This document shows, one piece after another, positions 1-8,351 of a DNA stretch of 64,000 nt (the stretch's first letter is position 1; each line of letters begins with the position of its first letter). Under the pieces are notes generated by a model. That model saw nothing but the letters and a program-made list of their open reading frames with translations, was not told the origin of the DNA and made no database searches. The position numbers and the translations under genes are program-made. This DNA comes from Fen-183 sp036504335 (GTDB taxonomy: Bacteria; Acidobacteriota; Thermoanaerobaculia; UBA5066): assembly GCA_036504335.1 (NCBI GenBank), contig DASXVJ010000033.1, positions 170,558-234,557 on the forward strand, read 5' to 3'.

Positions 1-789
1 GACGAGGCGCGGCGGCGCGCGCGCGCGGGCCGGCCCTGGACCGAGGTCGTCGAGTACGGGCCCGATCTCTGGCACGCGATTTCGGCCGACTTCCTCGAGG
101 ACCAGCTCACCGCCTCGCTCGCGCGCCTCGCGATGCCGCGCGTGGACCTGCTCCTCCTCCACAACCCCGAGTATTTCCTGACGCACGCCCTGCACGCGGG
201 ACTTCCCAGGGACGACGCGCGCGCCGAGTTCTACGACCGGACGGCGCGCGCGTTCCGGCGCCTGGAATCCGAGGTCGCCGCGGGGCGCATCGGCGCGTAC
301 GGCGTCTCGTCGAACACGCTCGTCGTCGCCCGGGAGCGCGCGGACGCCGTCTCGCTCGAGCGGCTCCTCGCCGGCGCGGGGCCGGCCTTCGCCGCGGTGC
401 AGCTCCCGTTCAACCCGATCGAGACGGGCGCCCGCGAGCCGATCCACACGGAGGACGGCCGGAGCGTCCTCGACGTCGCGCGCGCTGCGGGCCTCGGCGT
501 CCTCGTGAACCGGCCCTTCAACGCGTTCTCGCGCGGCGGGCTCGTCCGCTTCGCGGGCCTCCCGCCCGACGCGCTTTGCGAGCTCGGCCGCGACGGGGCC
601 TGGGAGAAGACGCGCGTCGCCGAGCTGCAGGCGTGGGTCACGTCGGCGTTCGCGGGCGCGGCGCCCGCCTCGGGCTCGCTCGCCCAGCGCACGCTGCGGG
701 CCCTCCTCGCGACGCCGGGCGTCGACGCCGTCCTCGCCGGCATGCGCCGGAGCGAGTACGTCGAGGACGTCGTCGGCGCGTTCGCCTAG
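1..789 (+). CDS. Aldo/keto reductase, 5'-truncated by window edge
   Basis: The frame is open from base 1, and codons before the first ATG (133) already read as family sequence (SLARLAMPRVDLLLLHNP), so the gene begins outside the window. About 262 C-terminal residues are present. Family marks are the strand ending in DLLLLHNP, the GAYGVSSNTL strand and the VQLPFNPIE strand, as in NAD(P)H-dependent aldo/keto reductases, which reduce carbonyls in the cytoplasm. The catalytic Tyr/Lys region would lie upstream and is not visible. The stop codon overlaps the stop of the convergent peptidase gene by 4 bases. The substrate cannot be told. Confidence 0.85.
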   Translation, partial: DEARRRARAGRPWTEVVEYGPDLWHAISADFLEDQLTASLARLAMPRVDLLLLHNPEYFLTHALHAGLPRDDARAEFYDRTARAFRRLESEVAAGRIGAYGVSSNTLVVARERADAVSLERLLAGAGPAFAAVQLPFNPIETGAREPIHTEDGRSVLDVARAAGLGVLVNRPFNAFSRGGLVRFAGLPPDALCELGRDGAWEKTRVAELQAWVTSAFAGAAPASGSLAQRTLRALLATPGVDAVLAGMRRSEYVEDVVGAFA

Positions 790-2225
790 GGACCCGCGAC
801 CGAGAGCCGCCGCTCCACGCGGAAGCGGCCGTCGCCGGACGGCGCCAGCAGCACGAAGTCGCCCCCATAGCCCGGTGCGAGCGTGGCCGCGCCCTCGACC
901 CAGACCTTCGCCTCCTGCGAGAGCACGTCGAGCGTGAGCGTGAGCGTCCCGTCGGGCGTCGCGAGCCCTTTCGCCTTCAGACCCTCGAGCGCCTTCGTCC
1001 AGGCCTCGGCGCCTCCCTTCGGCGCGACGGCGAGGACGCGGTTCGTCGCGTCGATCTCGGTCTTGCCCTTGTACGAGTCGAGGTCGCCCACCTCGAGAAC
1101 CGCGCCGCCCCGCGCGCGCCCCACGGCGGAACCGGTAAATCCCGGCCGCGTGACCGGGACGTTCCAGCCGACGTCCGCGAAGTAAGGCGGCAGGCCGCCG
1201 CCGCCGATCACGAGGGCGTTGCGGACGACGACGTCCATGAGCCTGTCGCGGACGTTCAGCGGGATCGCGTCGTACGCCGCCGCATCCACCTTCGCGACGG
1301 CGCCGTCCGCGAGGGCGGAGAGCGTCGCGAGGAGCGCGACGAAGTTCAGGCGCACGAGCGCCGCGGCCTCGTCGGGCCCCGCGGCCGCAAACCCGCCCGA
1401 TTCGATCAGGAGCGTCGGCGTCCCCCAGCGCGTCATCGAGTCGCCGAACGCCCGCGCCGTGTACTCCATGTCGTAGCGCGAGACGCGGCCCGGCGCCCAC
1501 GGCTGGAGAAGGTCGCGCACGAGGACCGCCAGCCGCTTCGTCGTGCGCCGCCCGTCGTTCTCCGTGAACGCCTCGTCGAACGGGACGGCGAGAAGCGAGA
1601 TCGCGGCCTGGGCGCCGGCGGAGCCGGCGAGCTGGTTCGGGCCCTGGTTGTGAAGATTGTAGCCGACCGCCGGGTTCAGCCGGTCGCGCACGGACTTGAG
1701 GAACCGCCCCTCGGGCGTCTGAAGGCGGCCCGCGTCGCGGTTGATGTCGATGCCCTGCGCATTCGTCCGGCGCGTGCGCTCGGTGCCGTCGGGGTTGAGC
1801 ATCGGGATGATCGCGAGCGTCAGCTTGGAGAGGAGCGTCTTCGTCGCGGGCGCGGCGCGCGACGCGCCGATGTGGTTCAGGACGTCGAGAAGCGCCGACG
1901 TGGCCGTCGGCTCGTCGCCGTGCATCTGCGACCAGAGAAGGACCGTCGTCGGCCCCTCGCCGACGAGGAGGAGGGGAATGGGGCGGCCCTCGGACGAGAC
2001 GCCTTCCTCGGCCACGCGGACGACGCCGGGATAGCGCTCGACGAGGCGCGCGATCTCGGTCCGGAGCGCGGCCGACTTGAGCGCGAAGGGGTCGCCCGCA
2101 TAAACGCGCGCGGCGGGCCACGCGTTCCAGAGCGCCGCCGCGGGCGACTCCGCGGCGCCGGCCGGGCCGGCGGCGAGGAGGGCGAGGAGGGCGGCGGCGG
2201 GCGCGGACGCACGGCGTAACGACAT
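786..2225 (-). CDS. Secreted M14-family zinc carboxypeptidase
   Basis: A 479-aa protein. The start at 2225 gives a clear signal peptide (MSLRRASAPAAALLALLAAG, cleavage near AGAAES), so it is exported. M14 marks are the zinc motif QMHGDEP (HxxE) around residue 117, NPDGTERTRR followed by GIDINRD (substrate-binding Arg/Asn region), and NLHNQGPN with the third zinc ligand His. Members remove C-terminal residues or process peptidoglycan peptides. The C-terminal about 130 residues look like an added beta domain. It is divergent from the kinase gene at 2259 with only 33 bases between the starts. Substrate unknown. Confidence 0.88.
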   Translation of the reverse strand: MSLRRASAPAAALLALLAAGPAGAAESPAAALWNAWPAARVYAGDPFALKSAALRTEIARLVERYPGVVRVAEEGVSSEGRPIPLLLVGEGPTTVLLWSQMHGDEPTATSALLDVLNHIGASRAAPATKTLLSKLTLAIIPMLNPDGTERTRRTNAQGIDINRDAGRLQTPEGRFLKSVRDRLNPAVGYNLHNQGPNQLAGSAGAQAAISLLAVPFDEAFTENDGRRTTKRLAVLVRDLLQPWAPGRVSRYDMEYTARAFGDSMTRWGTPTLLIESGGFAAAGPDEAAALVRLNFVALLATLSALADGAVAKVDAAAYDAIPLNVRDRLMDVVVRNALVIGGGGLPPYFADVGWNVPVTRPGFTGSAVGRARGGAVLEVGDLDSYKGKTEIDATNRVLAVAPKGGAEAWTKALEGLKAKGLATPDGTLTLTLDVLSQEAKVWVEGAATLAPGYGGDFVLLAPSGDGRFRVERRLSVAGP

Positions 2226-2258
2226 AAGGCCGGGATTGTAGATAATCGTCGCGACACC

Positions 2259-4868
2259 ATGCCTCTCGAACCGGGTTCCCGTCTCGGGCCGTTCGAGGTT
2301 CTTTCGCGCCTCGGCGCGGGAGGAATGGGCGAAGTGTGGAGGGCCCGCGACACGCGCCTGCAGCGCGACGTCGCGATCAAGGTCCTTCCCGAGGCCTTCG
2401 CCCAGGACGCCGACCGCCTCCAGCGCTTCACGCGCGAGGCCCACGTTCTCGCCAGCCTGAACCACCCGAACATCGCGGCGATCTACAGCTTCGAGGAGAT
2501 CGACAGCTTCCGCTTCCTCGTCCTCGAGCTCGTGTCCGGCGAAACGCTCAAGCAGCGCATCGTGCGCGCGCCCGTCTCCGCCAGCGACGCGATCCGCTTC
2601 GCGCTCCAGATCGCCGACGCGCTCGAGGCCGCGCACGCCAAGGGCGTCCTCCACCGCGACCTCAAGCCCGCGAACGTCAACGTGACGCCGGAGGGCAAGG
2701 TCAAGCTCCTCGACTTCGGCCTCGCGAAGGCCTTCGCCCTCGGCACGGCTTCGCCCGACATCTCTCACTCGCCGACGCTCGCGGCCGACCCGACGCACCA
2801 GGGCGTCGTCCTCGGGACGGCCAGCTACATGAGCCCCGAGCAGGCGCGCGGCCGGGCGCTCGACGCGCGGTCGGACCTCTGGTCCTTCGGCTGCGTCCTC
2901 TACGAGATGCTCGCGGGAAAGAAGGCGTTCGACGGCGAGAGCGTGTCGGACATCCTCGTCGCGATCCTCGACCGTGAGCCGGACTGGGCGGCGCTGCCCG
3001 CCGCGACGCCGGCGCCGCTCCTCGACCTCATGAAACGGCTGCTCCACAAGGACCTCGCGGGGCGCCCCGCGAGCGTCGGCGACACCCGCGGCTTCCTCGA
3101 GGCCGCCGCGGGCTCGCGCACGACGGCCATCTTCCCCGTCTCGGGGCGATCGGCGGCCTTCGCGCGCCGCGGAGGCGGCCGGGCGCTCCTCGTGGCCGGA
3201 TCCATCCTTCTCGTCGTCGGCGCCGCGCTCTTCTGGCTGGCGATGCGCGAGCGCGCCGGCTCGGCTTTACCCGCCTCGAAGCTCCTCGCGATCCTGCCCG
3301 CCACCGACCTCACCGGGCGCCCGGACGGGCGCCAGCTGTGCGACGGGGTGTCCTTTGGCCTGGGCGTGAAGCTCTATGGCGTGCCGGACATCGTGGTGAT
3401 CAGACCGGACCGGTCGGAGCTGAAGGACAAAGAGGCGGACCCTCTGAAGTGGGCCCGCGAGAAGGGCGCGAACATCTTCGTCCAGCCCGCGGTGCGCCAG
3501 ATGGGCGACAAACGCCAGCTTTCCTTCTCGATCTCGCTCGCAGGCTCCCCCGTCCAGATCGCGGCCGGCGAGGTGACGGGCCCGGACGCCGAGCACTTCA
3601 AGCTCGAGGACGAGCTCTCCGAGAAGCTCGTGTCCGCGCTCAGGCTCCACGTCGCGCCGGGAGCGACGGCCCCGGCCCGGCCCCCCATTCCCGCGGGTGC
3701 GGCGCAGACGGACTACGTGGTCGCGCTCGGGCACCTCGAACGCTACGACGACGCGACGTCCGTGCAGCAGGCCCTGAACCTCCTGAAGGCGGTCCCCGGG
3801 GGCGAGACCTCCGCGCTCGTGCAGGCAGCGCTCGGCCGCGGGTATCTCGCGATGTACCAGAACACGCACGACATCACGTTTGCCCGGCTCGCCGAGGGGT
3901 GCGCCGACAGAGCGCGGAACCTGGACCCTTCACGCGTCGAGACGCTCCTGACGCTCGGACGGATCAAAGCGGCGTCGGGCCGCTTCGACGAGGGCATCGT
4001 GGATTTTCGACGCGCCCTCGAGCGCGACCCAAATTCCGTGGAGGCGCTGCTCTCTCTGGGCGATGCGCTGGCGGACTCGGGAAAACCCGCCGACGCCGAG
4101 GCGGCGTACCGGCGGGCCGCCGCCGCGCGCCCGGCTTACTGGGCGCCGCACAACCGCATGGGCGCGTTCTTCTTCTCCAGAGGCGACTACGCACGCGCGA
4201 TCCCGGAATACGAAGAGGCCGCCCGCCTCAACCCTGCGACCCCCCGCCCGCTCTCGAATCTCAGCGGGGCCTACATCCAGACGGGCCGACTCGGCGACGC
4301 CGCGCGCGTCGCGCAGAAGTCGCTGGACCTCGCGCCGAGCGCCAGCGGGTGGGCGAACCTCGGAACCGCCCACTACTACGCGGGCCGTTTCGCCGACGCG
4401 GCCGCCGCCTTCGAAAAGGCCACCGCCGCGGCGCCGAAGCGCGCGTCGATGTGGATCGGCCTCGGCGACGCCCTCCGATCGTCGGGCGGCGACGCGGGCC
4501 GCATGCGAGCCGCGTACGAGGAGTCGCTGCGCCTGTCGAGCGACGACCTGAAGGTCAACCCCCGGGACGCGGCCGCCCTCCGCAATCGGGCGCGGGGGTT
4601 GCGAAACCTCGGCGACGAATCGAAGGCTCGGGAGGCCATCCTCGCGGCCCGGGCGGCGGCACCCGAGGACTCTTCGGTCCTCGTCGAGGCCTCGCGCATC
4701 GCCCTCCTGCACCAGGACCGCGTCGCCGGCTTTGCCCTCGTCGCCGAGGCCGTGCGCCGGGGATTCAACCCCTCACTCCTGAGGTCCGATCCGGAGTTCG
4801 GAGACGTCCGGGCCGATCCGCTCTTCGAGAAGGCACTCGCGACCCCGCGCTCTGCGGGCGCACAATGA
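2259..4868 (+). CDS. Membrane Ser/Thr protein kinase with TPR domain
   Basis: An 869-aa protein. A PknB-type kinase domain covers about residues 12-285: glycine loop GAGGMGEV (20-26), Lys41 in VAIKVLP, HRDLKPANV with catalytic Asp134, DFG at 152-154 and GTASYMSPEQARG. A single membrane helix lies at about 308-330. A FlgO-like linker (ILPATDLTGRPD) follows, then a run of TPR units over roughly residues 480-800. The topology is a cytoplasmic kinase with an extracytoplasmic TPR region. I see no Shine-Dalgarno sequence before the ATG; the leader is at most 33 bases. The TPRs probably bind a partner protein; the signal is unknown. Confidence 0.93.
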   Translation: MPLEPGSRLGPFEVLSRLGAGGMGEVWRARDTRLQRDVAIKVLPEAFAQDADRLQRFTREAHVLASLNHPNIAAIYSFEEIDSFRFLVLELVSGETLKQRIVRAPVSASDAIRFALQIADALEAAHAKGVLHRDLKPANVNVTPEGKVKLLDFGLAKAFALGTASPDISHSPTLAADPTHQGVVLGTASYMSPEQARGRALDARSDLWSFGCVLYEMLAGKKAFDGESVSDILVAILDREPDWAALPAATPAPLLDLMKRLLHKDLAGRPASVGDTRGFLEAAAGSRTTAIFPVSGRSAAFARRGGGRALLVAGSILLVVGAALFWLAMRERAGSALPASKLLAILPATDLTGRPDGRQLCDGVSFGLGVKLYGVPDIVVIRPDRSELKDKEADPLKWAREKGANIFVQPAVRQMGDKRQLSFSISLAGSPVQIAAGEVTGPDAEHFKLEDELSEKLVSALRLHVAPGATAPARPPIPAGAAQTDYVVALGHLERYDDATSVQQALNLLKAVPGGETSALVQAALGRGYLAMYQNTHDITFARLAEGCADRARNLDPSRVETLLTLGRIKAASGRFDEGIVDFRRALERDPNSVEALLSLGDALADSGKPADAEAAYRRAAAARPAYWAPHNRMGAFFFSRGDYARAIPEYEEAARLNPATPRPLSNLSGAYIQTGRLGDAARVAQKSLDLAPSASGWANLGTAHYYAGRFADAAAAFEKATAAAPKRASMWIGLGDALRSSGGDAGRMRAAYEESLRLSSDDLKVNPRDAAALRNRARGLRNLGDESKAREAILAARAAAPEDSSVLVEASRIALLHQDRVAGFALVAEAVRRGFNPSLLRSDPEFGDVRADPLFEKALATPRSAGAQ

Positions 4869-4891
4869 CGCAAACGAACAGGAGGCCGACC

Positions 4892-5341
4892 ATGTCCATC
4901 AGGTCTTCGATATACGCGCGAGCCGGGCTCGTCGCACTCTCCATATTCATGGCGGCCTGCGCCAATACTGAACCTGCCAAAGGCGGGTTGAGGAAGCTCC
5001 ACGGCGTCGCCCTTGTTGCTACGGATCAGGGAGGGGGACATCGGAAGGCGATCGCCCAGCCGGAAACACGCATCATCAGGGTCAACCCGGGCGTGCCCGA
5101 GAAGCACACGGTCGTCTGGAGCTATGGACACTTGTATTCGGAAGTTCGGTTCACCGACCCCCGCATCCACCAGAACGAACAACCGGTCTGCCCGCCTGCT
5201 GACGGCACATGCACATGGGACGTCCCGGCGCGGCTTCTCGAAATTCCCGGAAAGAACCAGTACAAGTACGAGGTCACAGGAAAATACGACGAGAAGACGG
5301 ATCTTGACCGGAACGACCCCTTCATCGAGGTCGACCGCTAG
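4892..5341 (+). CDS. Small lipoprotein of unknown function
   Basis: A 149-aa protein. The ATG at 4892 is chosen over the one at 4865 because AGGAGG ends 6 bases before it and it opens directly into an export signal. The lipobox is FMAAC near residue 18, so the mature protein is lipid-anchored. The body has a predicted beta-rich region (KHTVVWSYGHLYSEVRF, LLEIPGKNQYKYEVTGKY) with two cysteines in QPVCPPADGTCTW that could pair. It resembles cupredoxin-like or Ig-like small domains only vaguely; I do not recognise the family. It follows the kinase gene by 23 bases on the same strand and may be co-transcribed. Confidence 0.75.
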   Translation: MSIRSSIYARAGLVALSIFMAACANTEPAKGGLRKLHGVALVATDQGGGHRKAIAQPETRIIRVNPGVPEKHTVVWSYGHLYSEVRFTDPRIHQNEQPVCPPADGTCTWDVPARLLEIPGKNQYKYEVTGKYDEKTDLDRNDPFIEVDR

Positions 5342-5349
5342 GGCCGCGG

Positions 5350-6849
5350 CTACCGCAGCTTCTTGACCGCCGCCCGGAAGGCGCGGCGGGCGTCGTCCGA
5401 GTCGATCTCGAGTTCGAGCTTCGTGATCACGTGCGACATGTTGCCCGAGCCCTTCACGGCCTTCTTCACGAGGACGCGCGCCAGCGGGCCGACGTGCTTC
5501 GCGAGCTCGGACTCGAGGACGTGCAGGTCCTCGTCCGTCATGTACAGTGTGTTTCCCGGCACGCCGGGCGAGGCGGCGGGCGTCGCGTGCGTGGGCGCCG
5601 GCGTCGCCCTTTTCTCGAGCGGTGGCGGCGTCGTGCGCGGCACCGCGGAGCCCTGAGGGGGCGAAGGCGTCCGGGGAGGCGCGGGCGCGGGCGGCGCGGG
5701 CGCGGTGCGGCCCGCGAGGAGGCACTTCGACCGGAACGCCTCGCGCGCAGGGCCGGCCTCGACCTGCTCGGCCAGCTCCACGCAGAGCGCCTCGAGCGAC
5801 GGTGCGGTCTTCGCCGCGCGCCGCACGAGGACGCGCGCCATCGGGCCGACGTCTGCGGCAAGGAGCTCCTCGACGCGGCTCAGGACGCCCGAGTCGAAGG
5901 CCGGATGAGGCGCCGGAGTGTGGGCCGGCGTGTGCGCAGAGCCGGGCCGCCGCACGTCTTCGCGGACGATCGTCTCGACCGCCGTGTCGCCCGGCTCGGC
6001 CCCTTCCGGCACCTCCCCCGTCTGCAGCCGGTAGAGGTCGCGGTCGAGCGTGTCGACGTCGGCGTAACGCTCGCCCCGGTCCTTGGCCATCATCTTCCGG
6101 ATCACGCGGCAGAGTCCCTCCGAGAGGCTCGCCACGTACGTGCGCGGGTCGGCGAGGGGCTGGGCGAGGTGCATGGACATCACGAGCGCTCCGGACGTCC
6201 CCCGGAACGGCGTGTGCCCCGTCACGAGGTGGTACAGCGTCGCGCCGAGGGAGTAAATGTCCGCGCGCGCGTCCACGTCGCGCGTGCCGCGGATCTGCTC
6301 CGGCGAGATGTAGTGCGGCGTGCCGACGGCCTGGCCCGTCTGCGTGAGGGATTGGTCCTCGTCCACGCGCTTGGCGATCCCGAGGTCCACGAGCTTGACC
6401 TCGCCCTTGCTCGTGAGCATGAGGTTGTCGGGCTTGATGTCGCGGTGTACGAGGCCCTCGGCGTGCGCGACGGCGAGAGCGCGGCAGGCGTGGCGGATCA
6501 CGAGGATCGCGTCGCGCTCGCTGAAGTGCCCGCGCCGGAGGTACGCCCCGAGCGAATGGCCGTCCACGTACTCCATCGCGAGGTAGTACGTCTCGCCGAC
6601 CTGCCCGAAGTCGTAGATCTGGACGATGTTCGGGTGGTTCAGACGGGCGGCCGCGCGCGCTTCCTTCAGGAACCGCTGGACGAAACCGGTGTCGGACCCG
6701 AACTGGGGCGCGAGCGTCTTGAGCGCGACCGAGCGCTCGAGCGTGAGGTCCTTCGCGCGGTAGACGCGCCCCATCCCGCCCGAGCCGAGCTCGGCGAGGA
6801 TTTCGTAGTCCCCGAAGCGCGTTCCCGGCGCGAGGTTGCCGTCCGTCAC
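5350..6849 (-). CDS. Soluble Ser/Thr kinase with duplicated C-terminal domain, partner of heme sensor
   Basis: A 499-aa protein starting at GTG 6849, which overlaps the stop of the upstream heme-sensor gene (GTGA, 4 bases), so translation is coupled. Kinase domain about residues 15-275: GSGGMGRV (22-29), Lys44, HRDIKPDN, VDLGIAKRV (DLG instead of DFG, common in bacterial kinases) and GTPHYISPEQ. No membrane helix is visible. After a Pro-rich linker come two copies of a roughly 60-aa unit, at about 330-395 and 440-499, each centred on VGPMARVLVRRA or VGPLARVLVKKA. The second copy ends the protein. The C-terminal units may be dimerisation or target-binding modules (inference). Confidence 0.92.
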   Translation of the reverse strand: MTDGNLAPGTRFGDYEILAELGSGGMGRVYRAKDLTLERSVALKTLAPQFGSDTGFVQRFLKEARAAARLNHPNIVQIYDFGQVGETYYLAMEYVDGHSLGAYLRRGHFSERDAILVIRHACRALAVAHAEGLVHRDIKPDNLMLTSKGEVKLVDLGIAKRVDEDQSLTQTGQAVGTPHYISPEQIRGTRDVDARADIYSLGATLYHLVTGHTPFRGTSGALVMSMHLAQPLADPRTYVASLSEGLCRVIRKMMAKDRGERYADVDTLDRDLYRLQTGEVPEGAEPGDTAVETIVREDVRRPGSAHTPAHTPAPHPAFDSGVLSRVEELLAADVGPMARVLVRRAAKTAPSLEALCVELAEQVEAGPAREAFRSKCLLAGRTAPAPPAPAPPRTPSPPQGSAVPRTTPPPLEKRATPAPTHATPAASPGVPGNTLYMTDEDLHVLESELAKHVGPLARVLVKKAVKGSGNMSHVITKLELEIDSDDARRAFRAAVKKLR

Positions 6850-7721
6850 TCGTCCTCGAGCATCTTGAGGGCCTTCGAGAGGCTGATCCTCATCCGGTTG
6901 AAGGAGCCGGCGAGCACGGCCACCTCGTCGGTGCCGCGCACGCGAACCTCGGGCACGTCGAGATTCCCGGTCGAGATGCGGTCCGCCATCGAGGAGAGGG
7001 TCCGGATCGGCCGGATGACGACGAACCACAGGAGAATGTTGAGGAAGACGAGGATGAAGACGAAGACGCCCACGAGCGTCGCGAGGAGCGTCTGGAACGC
7101 CTTCGTCGCCATCGCGAACGGCACGGACATCGGCACGGTGACGATCTGGGCCCCCACCGTCTCGTTCAGCTTCCAGCCATAGCCGTTGTTCGTCCCGTAC
7201 GCCTTCACGACCGAGGCGGGCGCGAGCTCGGGTGTCGTGTGGCAGGAAAGGCAGCCCGCGTCCGTGATCTTGATCGGGCGCGCGAGGTGCAGCGACCGGC
7301 CGAGCGGCCCTTCGCGCTCGCCGATGACCTCCGTGAGCTTCGCGTCCGCGCGGAACGCGTTCACGACGTCGGCCTCCCAGTCGACCGTCCGGTCGCGGGG
7401 GTTCGTCGGATTCAGGGTCGCTTCCTTGTACGTGTACTCGGGGTTGCTCTCCCGGAGATTGTTGAAGATTTCCGTCGCCGAGTAAGCCGGGACGGACTGC
7501 GGGAGGAACTCCTCCGCGAGCCGCGGCGCGAGGAGCGGCTTGATCTGCTTGTTCGTGTAGCCGCGCGTCGCGAGCGCGGTCTGCATCATGATCCGTGCGT
7601 TCTGGACGATCTGCGTGCGGGCGTTCGTCTGGAGAAGCTGGTTCGAGAGGTAGGCCGCCGGCACCAGAGCAATGGCGAAAACGAGGATCAGGATCAAGTT
7701 GAACTTGACGAACAGTGACAT
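6846..7721 (-). CDS. Membrane sensor with c-heme-binding Tll0287-like (DUF3365) domain and HAMP
   Basis: A 291-aa protein: N-terminal membrane helix at about residues 6-28, then a periplasmic region of about 180 residues carrying CLSCH (157-161), a c-type heme attachment site. A second helix lies at about 211-236 and a HAMP domain (IRPIRTLSSMADRISTG) at about 237-289; the protein then ends. The periplasmic part matches the Tll0287-like/DUF3365 sensor fold found in heme-based redox or NO receptors. There is no output domain; the overlapping downstream gene encodes a soluble Ser/Thr kinase that is the likely output. Family knowledge supports redox or gas sensing; the pairing is inferred from the overlap. 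Confidence 0.88.
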   Translation of the reverse strand: MSLFVKFNLILILVFAIALVPAAYLSNQLLQTNARTQIVQNARIMMQTALATRGYTNKQIKPLLAPRLAEEFLPQSVPAYSATEIFNNLRESNPEYTYKEATLNPTNPRDRTVDWEADVVNAFRADAKLTEVIGEREGPLGRSLHLARPIKITDAGCLSCHTTPELAPASVVKAYGTNNGYGWKLNETVGAQIVTVPMSVPFAMATKAFQTLLATLVGVFVFILVFLNILLWFVVIRPIRTLSSMADRISTGNLDVPEVRVRGTDEVAVLAGSFNRMRISLSKALKMLEDE

Positions 7722-7811
7722 CTTGCGCCTCTTGTGCGACTGATTCTAACCCTCAGGCGAGGCGTTTCGCGCGGCCCCGGGGCGTGGGCCGAGCCCCGTC
7801 GGGCGCGGAGC

Positions 7812-7840
7812 TTGACAAAACGGCTAACTGGAACTATCTT
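7812..7840 (+). promoter_or_regulatory. Sigma-70 type promoter of the Rrf2 gene
   Basis: A perfect -35 hexamer TTGACA (7812-7817), a 17-base spacer and a -10-like TATCTT (7835-7840, 4 of 6) precede the ATG at 7850. The start point would fall within a few bases of the start codon, so the message would be leaderless or nearly so, and no Shine-Dalgarno sequence is seen. Confidence 0.6.
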
Positions 7841-7846
7841 GGTTAC
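7830..7846 (+). promoter_or_regulatory. Operator copy 1 (putative Rrf2 site)
   Basis: The inverted repeat GGAACT-ATCTT-GGTTAC covers the -10 element of the Rrf2 gene. Read on the other strand it is GTAACC-N5-AGTTCC, the same layout as the site before the downstream yceI gene (GTAACC-N5-GGTTGC). The position fits autorepression. Confidence 0.55.
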
Positions 7847-7849
7847 GGT

Positions 7850-8284
7850 ATGGCCGCGAACACCCGTTTTGCCGTCGGCGTTCACCTCCTGACGTCCCTC
7901 GCCTGGATGGGCGGGACCCTCACGTCCGAGGAGCTCGCCGGCAGCGTCGTGACGAACGCGGTCGTCCTCCGGCGGATCCTGTCCCGCCTCGAAAGGGCCG
8001 GGCTCGTGGCCGGGCATCCTGGCCGCAAGGGCGGCTTCACGCTCGCCCGCCCCGCCACCGCCATCACGCTTCTCGACGTGCACCGGGCCGTGGGCGGCGA
8101 GGGGCTCTTCGCCGTCCACGCGAACAAGGAGGCGAAGCACTGCCCCGTGAGCGCCTGCATCAAGGGGGTCCTCTCGGACGTGTTCGCGAAGGCCGAAGGC
8201 GCCGCGGAGGGCGAGCTGAAGAGAGTTCGGCTTTCGGACGTCGTGGCGCGCGTCCCGACGGCCGGGGGGAAGAGGAAGCTCTGA
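7850..8284 (+). CDS. Rrf2-family transcriptional regulator
   Basis: A 144-aa protein. The start MAANTRFAVGVHLLT is chosen because it opens the winged-helix domain and directly follows a promoter; an earlier frame extension lies within that promoter. It has a helix-turn-helix with VVLRRILSRLERAGLV and the wing GHPGRKGGFTLARPA, typical of Rrf2. The C-terminal half has two cysteines in HCPVSACIKGVL (C-x4-C), fewer than the three ligands of IscR/NsrR Fe-S regulators, so it resembles the YwnA-like subgroup that responds by thiol chemistry. It probably controls itself and the secreted YceI gene 67 bases downstream through a shared operator. Confidence 0.9.
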   Translation: MAANTRFAVGVHLLTSLAWMGGTLTSEELAGSVVTNAVVLRRILSRLERAGLVAGHPGRKGGFTLARPATAITLLDVHRAVGGEGLFAVHANKEAKHCPVSACIKGVLSDVFAKAEGAAEGELKRVRLSDVVARVPTAGGKRKL

Positions 8285-8302
8285 TTTTTTGTGCCTAAAT
8301 CC

Positions 8303-8319
8303 GTAACCGTTGTGGTTGC
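8303..8319 (+). promoter_or_regulatory. Operator copy 2, upstream of yceI
   Basis: The inverted repeat GTAACC-GTTGT-GGTTGC lies 32 bases before the yceI start. It matches the site at the Rrf2 promoter in half-site sequence and in the 5-base spacing, and the flank CCGTAACC is identical over 8 bases to the reverse complement of copy 1. A separate yceI promoter is not clear. Confidence 0.5.
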
Positions 8320-8351
8320 GTAAACATCCCGTCTTTCGAAAGGAGACACCC

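Noticed and set aside
4865..4891. Earlier ATG for the small lipoprotein
   Set aside because: It overlaps the kinase stop and lacks a ribosome site, whereas ATG 4892 has AGGAGG and starts the signal peptide.
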